A program made the translations under genes and the position numbers. Positions 1-8,470 of a DNA stretch of 64,000 bases are shown piece after piece (position 1 is the first letter of the stretch; every line of letters begins with the position of its first letter). Where the stretch lies: positions 722,150 through 786,149 of the forward strand of contig CAJXKD010000002.1 in assembly GCA_913055735.1 (NCBI GenBank), read 5' to 3'. The notes below the pieces were generated by a model. The model was not told the DNA's origin. It worked only from the letters and a program-made list of their open reading frames with translations, and did not search any database. This DNA is from an uncultured Rhodospirillales bacterium (lineage in GTDB: Bacteria > Pseudomonadota > Alphaproteobacteria > Rhodospirillales > UBA2165).

Positions 1-537
1 GGCGACATCGATTTTTCCGACAAGCCCTACCCCCGCCGACATGATCGGCTCGTAGGCAGCGACGACCCTGCGGCCGCGAAAATCCATACCGACCATGGAT
101 CCCATATCGCCGTTGACGGCCCGGCGTTCGACCTCGGCATCCTTTCGGTCATAGGCAATCGGCGGCGGCGCAATGTGACGGCCATCGCGATGAGACATCA
201 GGAAAACGATCTTATCGTCCTGCCGCTCGACAAGGACGAATTCCACCCCCTTGCCGAAATGCTTACTGGCGAGGTGCGTTTCCCTGACATAGTTGATGAG
301 ATCCGAGCGCGTCACCCGGTTGGCGCCCGGCAGGATGCTTTGGGTCTCTAGGCTGGCGATCGCCTCGAACGTCCAGGTCTGGCTTTGAACCAGTTTGACC
401 AACCAGGTTCGCTGCTCATCGAAAGAGGTCCAATAGAGAAACAACATGGAAATCCAAGTCGCCGCGATCGCGACCGTGGCGGTAATCGCCACGAGCAATA
501 GGAAGCGCACCCGATCACTGGAAAGCCCCTGTATCAC
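1..537 (-). CDS. Sensor histidine kinase, N-terminal part (truncated at window edge)
   Basis: The reading frame is open for 179 codons from a GTG at 537-535 to the left edge. It encodes a short cytoplasmic start, a membrane segment at about residues 11-32, and a periplasmic sensor region ending in a GLVGKID-type stretch. It closely resembles the N-terminal half of the next gene upstream (both share the TSF-[ED]-EQRT and LVQSQ stretches and an AAYEP motif), so I infer a paralogous membrane histidine kinase whose catalytic part lies outside the window. The GTG overlaps the stop of the upstream kinase (GTGA), which implies translational coupling. The ligand is unknown. The kinase call rests on the paralogy, because no H-box is visible here. 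Confidence 0.75.
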   Translation of the reverse strand, partial: MIQGLSSDRVRFLLLVAITATVAIAATWISMLFLYWTSFDEQRTWLVKLVQSQTWTFEAIASLETQSILPGANRVTRSDLINYVRETHLASKHFGKGVEFVLVERQDDKIVFLMSHRDGRHIAPPPIAYDRKDAEVERRAVNGDMGSMVGMDFRGRRVVAAYEPIMSAGVGLVGKIDVA

Positions 538-1925
538 GCGACACGACGATCCCCGGGAAACAGGACTGTTACGGTTGTCCCCTGCCCGTATCGGCTTTGG
601 ATGATCAATTTACCCTGATGGGCTTCCACGAGCCCTTTCACCAAGGGCAATCCGAGCCCGGTGCCTTCCTGGTCGGCGAATTGCGCGTTCTTCACTTGTC
701 CGAATTTCATGAGCGCGATCGAGATCTGATCTTCCGTCATGCCGATCCCCGTATCGACGACATCGATCGCAAAGCTGCCATTGTCGTTGGCGTGCGCAGA
801 CAGGATGACCCGCCCGCCCTCATCGGTAAATTTCGTCGCGTTCGAAAGCAAATTCACGAGGATCTGTTTAATCCGCCGTTCGTCGCCGATCATCGATTTG
901 ATACACGGATCGACGGACGTCTTGATCGACACACCTTTTTCAGTCGCCCGCGGCAGGACGATACGTGCCGCCGCCTCCACGACTTCCGGCAGATCGAATT
1001 GCTCGTCGCTCAGGTTCATACGGCCGGCCTCGATCGCCGACACGTCGAGAATGTCGTTGATCAAGGCGTGAAGATGTTCGCCCGACGCCCGGATGCTTTC
1101 CACGTATTCGCGATACTTCTGAACTTCGATGGGACCGAAGGTCTCGTCGCACATGACTTCGGCGTATCCGATGATCGCCGTCAACGGGGTCCGCAATTCA
1201 TGGCTCATGTTGGCCAGGAATTCGGTCTTCGACCGGTTGGCGGCGTCTCGTTCCATGAGCGTTTGCTCGAGGATTCTGATGCCGGCATTGTTGATGCGCC
1301 AGAACAGGAACGCGCCGATCAAGATCAGAACGGCGGCAACGGCGCCCGAAGCCATGCCCGCTTTGATGAACGGGAACTGAATGGCCGAGATATCGATCTT
1401 GGCCACCAACCCAAGGCCCGTACCGGCAACCGGCTCATAGGCCGCCAAAACATCGACACCCCGATAATCCGATGCGATGACCGATCCCGATTGACCATCG
1501 ACGGCCCGGCGTACCGCTTCGCCATTTACGCTGTCGTAGGGAATCGGCGCAAGATTCTCGCCATGAACGGATTCACGATGGGAGACACGGAAGACGATTT
1601 CGTCGCCGACGCGCTCGACCAGAACCAATTCAACCCCGGTTCCGAATTCCTGATGCTCGTTATGCGCGGTTCGGACCTGTTCGACGATATCGGAACGGGA
1701 TACTTCGGTATGCCCATGTTCGATGTGTTCGTTTTCGATCCGGGAAATGGTTTCGAAGGTGCGCGCCTGACTTTGAACGAGCTCGACCAACCGCGTTCGT
1801 TGTTCCTCGAACGAGGTGTTGTACAGCAGATACATCGAAATCGAGGTCGCCGCGATAGTCACGGCGGCCATGATCGCGACGAGTAAAAGAAAGCGGTATC
1901 TGTCGCTGCGACCAGCTACTCTCAT
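534..1925 (-). CDS. Membrane sensor histidine kinase with periplasmic sensor domain
   Basis: This 463-residue protein has a membrane segment at about 11-34, a periplasmic Cache-like region at about 35-188, and a second membrane segment at about 190-210. A HisKA domain follows with the H-box SHELRTPL (phospho-acceptor His242), then a HATPase_c domain with an N-box (LVNLLSNATKF), DTGIGM and GTGLGL. It should autophosphorylate and pass phosphate to a response regulator, but none lies next to it. It ends in a GTGA overlap with a paralogous kinase gene, so the two are probably co-translated. The closing GLGLVAKID stretch of the sensor region is typical of Cache-type ligand domains. The signal is unknown. 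An ATG start with a conserved basic N-terminus is used. Confidence 0.93.
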   Translation of the reverse strand: MRVAGRSDRYRFLLLVAIMAAVTIAATSISMYLLYNTSFEEQRTRLVELVQSQARTFETISRIENEHIEHGHTEVSRSDIVEQVRTAHNEHQEFGTGVELVLVERVGDEIVFRVSHRESVHGENLAPIPYDSVNGEAVRRAVDGQSGSVIASDYRGVDVLAAYEPVAGTGLGLVAKIDISAIQFPFIKAGMASGAVAAVLILIGAFLFWRINNAGIRILEQTLMERDAANRSKTEFLANMSHELRTPLTAIIGYAEVMCDETFGPIEVQKYREYVESIRASGEHLHALINDILDVSAIEAGRMNLSDEQFDLPEVVEAAARIVLPRATEKGVSIKTSVDPCIKSMIGDERRIKQILVNLLSNATKFTDEGGRVILSAHANDNGSFAIDVVDTGIGMTEDQISIALMKFGQVKNAQFADQEGTGLGLPLVKGLVEAHQGKLIIQSRYGQGTTVTVLFPGDRRVA

Positions 1926-2008
1926 CGGTCAGCCAAATGGTTAACGATCCCGAGAAACCAGCGTTTCCCCCACCATATAGATTGGTTCTCCGACCCCATT
2001 TGAGTAGG

Positions 2009-2026
2009 CGTAGGAATACGTAGGAA
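2009..2026. repeat. Direct repeat CGTAGGAA at 10-bp spacing
   Basis: Two copies of CGTAGGAA lie at 2009-2016 and 2019-2026, exactly 10 bp apart, with a related GTAGG just before them (2004-2008). One helical turn of spacing is typical of a transcription factor bound to one DNA face. The site is about 85 bp upstream of the tandem kinase genes, so it is a candidate operator. The binding protein is unknown. Confidence 0.45.
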
Positions 2027-2052
2027 AAAATCCCTGTTTTTCAGCACTTTTT

Positions 2053-2082
2053 CACGTAGACCGGACGCCGAGCGGCTGTCAA
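2053..2082 (-). promoter_or_regulatory. Candidate promoter for the tandem kinase operon
   Basis: Read on the minus strand there is a perfect -35 hexamer TTGACA (2082-2077), an 18-bp spacer and a weak -10 TACGTG (2058-2053). It points at the kinase gene starting at 1925 and lies upstream of the CGTAGGAA repeats. The poor -10 keeps confidence low. Confidence 0.35.
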
Positions 2083-2135
2083 ATTCCCGTTATGGCAGTT
2101 TTGGGACAACGCCCACAATCACGCGCATTCGGCTC

Positions 2136-2801
2136 TCAGCCGTAGCGCTCTTCTTTCCAAGGATCGCCGATACTGTGATAGCCGCGCACTTCCCAATAGC
2201 CGGGTACGTCCTGATCGGTGAACAGGACATGGCGGAGCCATTTGGCGCTTTTCCAAAAATACAGGCGAGGAACGATCAACCGAACCGGCCCGCCATGTTC
2301 GCGGCTCAACGGCTCCCCTTCCCAGCTATGCGCAAGAAGTGCGTCGGACGCGGCAAAATGTTCCAGGGGAAGATTGGTGGCATAGCCGTCGAAGCTGCGC
2401 AAGATGACGAATTTCGCTTCCGGCAAAGGGCTCACCCAGTCGAGAAAATCCCGCGTCGAAACGCCCGCCCAATGGTTGTCGAAACGCGACCACGCCGTCA
2501 CGCAATGGATGTCGGAAACAAACTCGCTTTGCGGCAACGCCCGGAACCCGTCCCAATCGAGAGTGCCCGGCCGCGCAACGAGGCCCGCAATGCTCATCTT
2601 CCACTCGCGCTGCGGGACATTGGGATGCTCTCCCAGATCGAGAACAGGCCATTTCACGGTGGTATGCTGTCCGGGCGGCAGACGGCGTGACGGCGCCGCC
2701 GTTTCACCGGTCATATGTTTGCTTTCGGCAACATCGCGAAGTTTGCGGGCAAGCCGCTTGTCGCCGCGACGACCGGGATTGTCGGAAGGTTGATCGCTCA
2801 C
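2136..2801 (-). CDS. Sulfite oxidase-like molybdopterin oxidoreductase
   Basis: This 221-residue protein has the oxidoreductase molybdopterin-binding fold of the small, soluble YuiH-like sulfite oxidase relatives. The motif SDIHCVTAWS supplies the molybdenum-ligating cysteine (Cys100), followed by WAGVSTRDFL and the conserved GGPVRLIVP and YFWKSAKW blocks. I see no signal peptide or heme domain, so it is probably cytoplasmic and needs an external electron acceptor. The physiological substrate of such stand-alone proteins is mostly unknown. The start is GTG with a poor Shine-Dalgarno; an internal ATG at residue 30 is possible. It is separated by about 60 bp from the c-di-GMP gene upstream, and a functional link is not evident. 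Confidence 0.88.
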   Translation of the reverse strand: MSDQPSDNPGRRGDKRLARKLRDVAESKHMTGETAAPSRRLPPGQHTTVKWPVLDLGEHPNVPQREWKMSIAGLVARPGTLDWDGFRALPQSEFVSDIHCVTAWSRFDNHWAGVSTRDFLDWVSPLPEAKFVILRSFDGYATNLPLEHFAASDALLAHSWEGEPLSREHGGPVRLIVPRLYFWKSAKWLRHVLFTDQDVPGYWEVRGYHSIGDPWKEERYG

Positions 2802-2863
2802 GTTCGGTTATCCGCTGTCCGCTCGGACGAGAGTGTGATAGCGACCGAAGCAGGTCAAGGCGG

Positions 2864-5020
2864 CTAGTTCTGCCGGGAGCGGTCGAGGAAAGCGGTCATC
2901 TCGTCGCTGTCCAGCGGTTCGGTGAATTTGTAGCCCTGCAGCAAATCGCAGCCGAGGGAATTCAAGGTATCGAACTGTGCGTCGGTCTCGACCCCTTCCC
3001 CAACGACCTTTAACCCCATGGCGTGCGCCATGGAAATGATGGCCCGGACCAGGGTCAGGTTTTCGTCGCTTTCCATGATATCGCGGACGAATATGCGATC
3101 GATCTTCAGGATATCGACGGGGTAGCGCTTCAGATAGCTGAGGGAGGAATAGCCGGTGCCAAAGTCGTCGAGGGCGATACTTGCACCTCGTTTCCGGAGG
3201 TTACGAAAAACCGCATGGACATTCTCCTCGTCCCCCCTGACAAAGGCATTTTCGGTAATCTCCAGGATCAATCCGTCGGGCGAGACGGAATGGGTAACGG
3301 CGGACGCGTTGACGGTTTCCTCGAACTCCGGCCGGTGGAAATGTTTAGGCGACACATTGACCCCGACCCGCAGGTCCGTCCATCCCCGCCGCCACCAGAC
3401 ACCGAGCTGGCTGCACGCCACATCGATCGCCCAAGTGCCGATCTTATCGATCAGTCCGGATTCCTCGGCGATGGGTATGAAATCGACCGGCATCTGCAAG
3501 CCGAGCTCTGGATGCTCCCAGCGGATCAACGCCTCCAACTGGACGATCTCTTCGGTCTTCGCATCGAACACGGGATGATAGACCAGTTTGAATTCATCGC
3601 GTTCCAAGGCACGGCGCAGTTCCGTCGCGATACGGGTACGCTCGGAAATCTGCTGGTTCATCTCTTCGGCGAAGAAGCGGAACTGGTTTTTGCCCGCCCG
3701 CTTGGCCTGATACATGGCGGTATCGGCATTGCGGATCAGTGTTTCGGCGTCGGCACCGTCGCGCGAAAAAATGGCGACACCGATACTGCCGGTGACGAAA
3801 CGCTGCTCACCGTTAAGATCGAACGGCGCCGCCAGCGACGCGAGTATCTTATTGGCCACCCGTTCCGGGTCCAGTTCGTCACTCAAATCGGCGAGGATGA
3901 TCGTGAACTCGTCGCCTCCCATGCGCGCCACGGTATCGGTGCGGCGGACACAGAGTTGAAGACGCTGCGCGGCCTCGTGCAACAAGGCATCGCCCGCATC
4001 GTGACCGAGAGTATCGTTGATATCCTTAAACCCATCGAGATCGAGGAATAAGAGAGCCGCGCCCTTCTCCACCCGCATACTGCGCGACAAGGTGCTCGCG
4101 AGACGGTCTTGGAACAACGTTCGGTTGGGCAAGCCGGTCAGCTTGTCGATGGTCGCCTGCTCTTCGATGGTTTGTTCGTATTGTTTACGCTCCGTGATGT
4201 CGTGGCAGGTGAGCACGACGCCTTCGACACCCCGGACATCGGGCAACGCAACCGCCGTACCCACCATGTAGCACCATCCACCATCGGCGACATGCTGGAT
4301 GCGGCAATCATCGAAGGAATGCGTGACCTGTGGCTCATGGCATGCACGCTCGATCGAATCGAGCAAACCGGGCCAATCTTCCTCGTGAACAAATAGCTCC
4401 AAGGTGCTGCCCAGAAGGTCCTCGGACTCGACGTTCATATAGCGCCGCACCGACGGGCTGATATAGGTACACCGGCAATCCTCATCGAGGATGAAAATGA
4501 GATCGGACGCGTGCTCGGTGATGGCTCGGAAGCGGCCCTCGCTTTCGCGCAGCCGTTCGGCAATGCGATGCCGCTCGACAGCATGGCGAATGGAACGGAG
4601 GAGGATGCCTCCGGTCAGCCCGTTCTTCTGCAAATAGTCGTCGGCCCCGTTGTGAAGCGCCTCCAACGCGACCTCTTCGTCGTCGAGGCCGGTGAGAACG
4701 ATGATCGGCGTCTTTCCCGCAGTTTGGATAACAACATGCCGGAGCACCTCCAATCCCTGCGCATCTGGAAGACCAAGGTCGAGAAGAACCAAATCGGGCG
4801 AAAAATTCTGTAGTGTGCCGAGCCCTTCCCCCAACGTGGAATCGGTACGCAGGTCGATATCGTCGCGCTGCGCGGACGCAAGCATTTCGCGGATGAGTTC
4901 GACGTCCCCCGGGTTATCCTCGATCACCAACAAGGACTCGACGCTATTGTTCGACCGCGACGACGGCGCGCCGAACAAGCCGGCCAGATATCCGGTTTCG
5001 GAGGACATGTCTTTATTCAT
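2864..5020 (-). CDS. Response regulator with PAS, GGDEF and EAL domains (c-di-GMP turnover)
   Basis: The 718 residues run REC (about 29-148, phospho-acceptor Asp81 in LLDLGLP), PAS (about 161-282), GGDEF (about 290-455, intact GGDEF at 368-372 with an RxxD inhibitory site at 359-362) and EAL (about 470-715). The EAL part keeps EALIRW, ITENAF, DDFGTGYSSL, KIDR and GEGVE, so both cyclase and phosphodiesterase halves look catalytically competent. Phosphorylation should set cellular c-di-GMP. It is the last gene of a minus-strand cassette after a solute-binding protein, a histidine kinase and a lone receiver, which suggests it is the output. The 27-bp gap to the receiver gene fits one transcript. 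Confidence 0.94.
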   Translation of the reverse strand: MNKDMSSETGYLAGLFGAPSSRSNNSVESLLVIEDNPGDVELIREMLASAQRDDIDLRTDSTLGEGLGTLQNFSPDLVLLDLGLPDAQGLEVLRHVVIQTAGKTPIIVLTGLDDEEVALEALHNGADDYLQKNGLTGGILLRSIRHAVERHRIAERLRESEGRFRAITEHASDLIFILDEDCRCTYISPSVRRYMNVESEDLLGSTLELFVHEEDWPGLLDSIERACHEPQVTHSFDDCRIQHVADGGWCYMVGTAVALPDVRGVEGVVLTCHDITERKQYEQTIEEQATIDKLTGLPNRTLFQDRLASTLSRSMRVEKGAALLFLDLDGFKDINDTLGHDAGDALLHEAAQRLQLCVRRTDTVARMGGDEFTIILADLSDELDPERVANKILASLAAPFDLNGEQRFVTGSIGVAIFSRDGADAETLIRNADTAMYQAKRAGKNQFRFFAEEMNQQISERTRIATELRRALERDEFKLVYHPVFDAKTEEIVQLEALIRWEHPELGLQMPVDFIPIAEESGLIDKIGTWAIDVACSQLGVWWRRGWTDLRVGVNVSPKHFHRPEFEETVNASAVTHSVSPDGLILEITENAFVRGDEENVHAVFRNLRKRGASIALDDFGTGYSSLSYLKRYPVDILKIDRIFVRDIMESDENLTLVRAIISMAHAMGLKVVGEGVETDAQFDTLNSLGCDLLQGYKFTEPLDSDEMTAFLDRSRQN

Positions 5021-5047
5021 GAATGCGATGATCCGACCTCGTTCACC

Positions 5048-5500
5048 TCATGAGGTCTCCTTCGGCGGCAACCGGACGATAGTGAACCAAAAATCCTCAA
5101 GTGCTCTGACCACGTTTTTGAGGTCTTCAAAGTCGACCGGCTTTTGGATATAGGCGTTCGTGTGCAGATCATAGGATTTCACGATGTCCTGCTCGGCATC
5201 GGAAGACGTCAGCACGATGACGGGAATACGCCGAAGCTCCGGGTTTTCCTTGATCTCGGCCAGCACCTCGCGGCCGTCCTTGCGCGGCATATTCAGGTCT
5301 AAAAGGATCAGATCCGGCGTTGGCGCGTCAGCCCATTCGTCCAATTTTTTCAGGAATGCCATCGCTTCGACGCCGTCATTGACGGTGTGCAGGTGGCACT
5401 TGAGTTTCGCTTCGGCAAAACTGATGCGCGTCAAATCGACATCTGCCGGGTTGTCCTCGACCAGAAGGACATTGACCGGTCTAGCGTTATCCAAACTCAT
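5048..5500 (-). CDS. Single-domain response regulator, Rcp1-like
   Basis: This 150-residue protein is only a receiver domain. It has the acidic pocket (LLVEDNPADVDL), the phospho-acceptor Asp in LILLDLNMPRKDG, a switch Thr in VLTSSDAE and the Lys in IQKPVDF. The longer loop between strands (KKLDEWADAPTP) is typical of the Rcp1 subgroup that partners phytochrome-type kinases. With no output domain it probably relays phosphate or acts by protein contact. It lies between the PAS histidine kinase (20-bp gap, with a GGAGGGG ribosome site) and the GGDEF/EAL protein, so it is the likely direct partner of that kinase. Confidence 0.93.
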   Translation of the reverse strand: MSLDNARPVNVLLVEDNPADVDLTRISFAEAKLKCHLHTVNDGVEAMAFLKKLDEWADAPTPDLILLDLNMPRKDGREVLAEIKENPELRRIPVIVLTSSDAEQDIVKSYDLHTNAYIQKPVDFEDLKNVVRALEDFWFTIVRLPPKETS

Positions 5501-5520
5501 CCTCTACCCCTCCGATTGCG

Positions 5521-7323
5521 TTAGGTTGCAGGTTGAACAGTGAAGTGAAAGGTCGTTCCCTGGCCGGGAACGGACTCCATCCAGATTTTGCCGCCATGGC
5601 GCTCGACGATCCGTTTGACCACGGCCAAGCCGATCCCCTCGCCCGGGTACTCCCCACGTCTGTGCAAACGCTGGAAGATATTGAAGATGCGGTCGGCGTA
5701 TTCCGGATCGATACCGATGCCGTTGTCCGCCACGGATATGCGCCAAAGCTGCTTGTCGCGCTCGGCGGAGACGGAAACCTCCGGCGTGACGCCTTCACGA
5801 TGGAACTTGATGGCGTTGGCGATCAGGTTCTGGAACACCCGCACCATCTGTTCGCTGTCCGCACTGATGGTCGGAAGCCGCTCGACGGACACAGCAGCCT
5901 TATTTTCATCTATCAAAACATCGAGGTTCTCGATGGCCTCCGCGACAATCGCATTACAGTCCTCAGACGTGAACTCTTTCCCGCGCGTGCCGACCCGCGA
6001 ATAATCCAACAACCCGTTGATCAGCATTTGCATACGTTTGGCGCCGTCGACCGCGTGGGCGATGTACCCTTGCGCCTGTTCATCGAGTTGGCCGCCGTAT
6101 TTTTCGGACAGCAATCCGGTGAAACTCGCCACCATGCGCAGGGGTTCCTGAAGATCGTGGGATGCGACATACGCGAACTGCTCCAATTCCTTGTTGGAAC
6201 GGGTCAGTTCGGTAATCAGCGACGCCAGTTGCTCTTCATGCTGTCTACGCAGACCGATGTCGCGGATGGAGCCAACGAAAACACGCTCTCCCATAAGTTC
6301 GGTTTCGCCGACCGCAAGCTCGATTGGAAACGTCGTACCATCCTTGCGTATTCCCTCGAGTTCCCGGTTTTGACCGATGATCCGGCGCGCCGTCGATTTG
6401 CGGCTGGCGGCTAGGTAACCGTCATGCGCTTCGCGGTGGGGCGACGGCATAAGCATTCTGACATTCTTGCCAAGCACTTCTTCCGCCGTGTAGCCGAACA
6501 TGGTTTCCGCCGCCGGGTTGAACATTTGAATCCGGCCGTGGGAGTCGATGGCGACGATACTGTCGGTGACCGTGCCGATCACCGTGGCAAGACGCAGGCG
6601 GCTCTCTTTAATGCTGTCCCGCATCCAGCCAATCGACTGGTAAAGCGCGCCGAGTTCCCGATCCTTCGATACGGGAAGCTCCCGATCGAACTGGCCCGCG
6701 CCGATAGCCGAAACAGTCTGACGAAGTTGCCTGTAGGCCGTCGTGATGCCGGGCCCGACACCGATCAAAATGCCGCCGTTCACGAGAACGACAAGCAGAA
6801 CCGTGCCCGCCGCGAACCACAGGACAGGCCCTTCGGTTTCCTCGAAAACAGCGCGATTGATCCGTCTAAGCTGATCCGCAAGGGCCACCATGCCGCCCGT
6901 CGTGGACAGAATATTCTGGATGATGAGTTGTTCGCGCCTGGTGCGGACAAGGGACGAAGTGCCGACATCGTCATCAGGCGTAACGATTAACTCGAACAAA
7001 CGGGCCGACAACACCCGCCGTTCTTCGAACTCGCGGACGACCTCCCGCAGCCGGGAATCCCTGAACGGCGCCGTGGTCAGCAAATTTGCCAACGAATCGT
7101 GCCGTCCTCGCCATTGCCGCACGACCCGGGGAGATTTCGACACGAGAAATTCCGCCGCGAGCGAATCCAATTGGAGCGCCGCCCGGCTAATCTCGTTGGC
7201 AATGGACGAGCGGCGATCCGCGTTGATCAAACGGTTAACGCTGATGGTGGCCGCAGCGATAAATAGAACCGTCGCCAGAACAGAGGCGATAACCGCAAGG
7301 AAAATTTTGCTCCGTAGAGTCAT
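5521..7323 (-). CDS. Membrane PAS sensor histidine kinase, FixL/phytochrome-like catalytic core
   Basis: The 600 residues show a membrane segment at about 8-28, a helical periplasmic region, a second membrane segment at about 165-189, a HAMP-like linker, a PAS domain at about 250-370 and a kinase core. The H-box is SHDLQEPLRM with His389, the class found in phytochrome-type kinases; NLIANAIKF and DNGIGI mark the ATP domain. The PAS domain resembles the heme PAS of FixL (LMPSPHREAHDGYL, RKDGTTFP), but the position before IIG where FixL has its heme His is Arg314, so heme binding is unlikely. The gene starts 8 bp after the solute-binding protein gene and precedes a receiver gene, so the operon suggests periplasmic ligand sensing. 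Confidence 0.93.
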   Translation of the reverse strand: MTLRSKIFLAVIASVLATVLFIAAATISVNRLINADRRSSIANEISRAALQLDSLAAEFLVSKSPRVVRQWRGRHDSLANLLTTAPFRDSRLREVVREFEERRVLSARLFELIVTPDDDVGTSSLVRTRREQLIIQNILSTTGGMVALADQLRRINRAVFEETEGPVLWFAAGTVLLVVLVNGGILIGVGPGITTAYRQLRQTVSAIGAGQFDRELPVSKDRELGALYQSIGWMRDSIKESRLRLATVIGTVTDSIVAIDSHGRIQMFNPAAETMFGYTAEEVLGKNVRMLMPSPHREAHDGYLAASRKSTARRIIGQNRELEGIRKDGTTFPIELAVGETELMGERVFVGSIRDIGLRRQHEEQLASLITELTRSNKELEQFAYVASHDLQEPLRMVASFTGLLSEKYGGQLDEQAQGYIAHAVDGAKRMQMLINGLLDYSRVGTRGKEFTSEDCNAIVAEAIENLDVLIDENKAAVSVERLPTISADSEQMVRVFQNLIANAIKFHREGVTPEVSVSAERDKQLWRISVADNGIGIDPEYADRIFNIFQRLHRRGEYPGEGIGLAVVKRIVERHGGKIWMESVPGQGTTFHFTVQPAT

Positions 7324-7331
7324 AAGCCGGC

Positions 7332-8342
7332 CTATTGAATGATCGTAACAGCCAATGGGCTGGCCTCATTCAGCGGAGAAATCATCAAAAACTTGAGAAA
7401 ATCGGGGACGTCACGCATCGGCTCAAGCCCCCGTGCCATACGCCAGATGGTCGCTTGCTCCAGAATCAGCAGCAGATCTTGCGGCAGCGCAGCCCGCAGA
7501 CTGTGCCGCGGCCAAAGGTGATCCATGAGGAACGGATCGATCTCCAATTTTCCGGCAAGAATTCGTTTCGCCGTTTCAGGAGCATCGCGTGCGAAACCCT
7601 CGGCCCGCAGGAGGGCACGCAAAAGAACCGCCAAGTGGCTTTTATTTTCCTCGAGCCACGCATCGCGGCCGATAAGCAGGAAATAGTAAAACCAAGCCTG
7701 CTGTTCCGGCAGCTCGACAAAATCGTCACCGAGCTCGGTAAGCGCCTCGAAAACGAATGGCTCCCAAGTGATGGCGGCGTCGACATTTCCAGCGACGATC
7801 TCATCGACGATCTCATGAGGCGCCAGATCGACAAGGGAAACAGAACCGGACGGAACCCCCTGGATCGTCAAATAGTGGCCCAGAAAGTACTCGCCGATTC
7901 CCGATCGTGTGACAGCTACTCTTTTTCCATAGAGGTGCTGAGCCGCAGTTATGCCGCTGCTTCGTCGCGCGAACAGTTTCGTGGTACGCGACGCGGAAAG
8001 CGTCGATAGTATCCTGAGGTCTGGTGTCTTAAGCACGTTGCTGACAAAGGCGAAATCGGACCCTGTCGCCAGATCGACGTCACCCTTTATTAGGGCTCGC
8101 GACGCCAGCACCCCCGCCTCGAAAAGTTCGAGGCGCACATTCAGGCCGGCATCATCAAAATAGCCTTGCTCCTCCGCCAACCAAACCAGAAAGGCGGTTT
8201 TTGTCGCGCCGATGACGATTTCGGGACTGTTTTCTTGAGCCGACACGGGCGCGCATAGCCACAGCGCCGCCAGGGAAGCGGCTAAGAAATGGCACGCGCG
8301 GCCAAGATACTTAACAGAGTATGCCGTAAACAATCGGCTCAT
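7332..8342 (-). CDS. ABC-type solute-binding protein (NMT1/SsuA-like)
   Basis: This 336-residue protein has an N-terminal signal peptide ending near APVSAQ, then the NMT1/THI5/SsuA fold: IVIGATKTAFLVWLAEEQGYFDDAGLNV, then GDVDLATG, and later a VDAAITWEPFV block. Such proteins normally feed ABC importers of sulfonates, taurine, nitrate or pyrimidine precursors. No permease or ATPase gene is adjacent. Instead it is the first gene of a cassette with a histidine kinase (8-bp gap), a receiver and a GGDEF/EAL protein, so I infer a sensing role, delivering ligand to the kinase. The ligand cannot be read from sequence. Confidence 0.88.
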   Translation of the reverse strand: MSRLFTAYSVKYLGRACHFLAASLAALWLCAPVSAQENSPEIVIGATKTAFLVWLAEEQGYFDDAGLNVRLELFEAGVLASRALIKGDVDLATGSDFAFVSNVLKTPDLRILSTLSASRTTKLFARRSSGITAAQHLYGKRVAVTRSGIGEYFLGHYLTIQGVPSGSVSLVDLAPHEIVDEIVAGNVDAAITWEPFVFEALTELGDDFVELPEQQAWFYYFLLIGRDAWLEENKSHLAVLLRALLRAEGFARDAPETAKRILAGKLEIDPFLMDHLWPRHSLRAALPQDLLLILEQATIWRMARGLEPMRDVPDFLKFLMISPLNEASPLAVTIIQ

Positions 8343-8470
8343 TTAGACACTCTCATGGTATCCCCGACCAATGAGCGTCCAATTACGCGAAACTTATTCT
8401 AGTTCATCGCCTTATAGAGGATAAATGTTAACGGAACCGCGTAAATACAAGGATTCACTTGATAAAATGC

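Noticed and set aside
597..1886. Long plus-strand open frame opposite the histidine kinase
   Set aside because: It is the antisense shadow of a well-supported kinase; the translation lacks any family motif and is Arg/Asp/His rich, as expected from GC-rich complement frames.
1934..1941. TTAACCAT, a CtrA-like half-site before the kinase gene
   Set aside because: Only one half-site of the TTAA-N7-TTAA motif is present, and such 8-mers occur by chance. TTAA pairs near 26516 and 59572 have wrong spacing.
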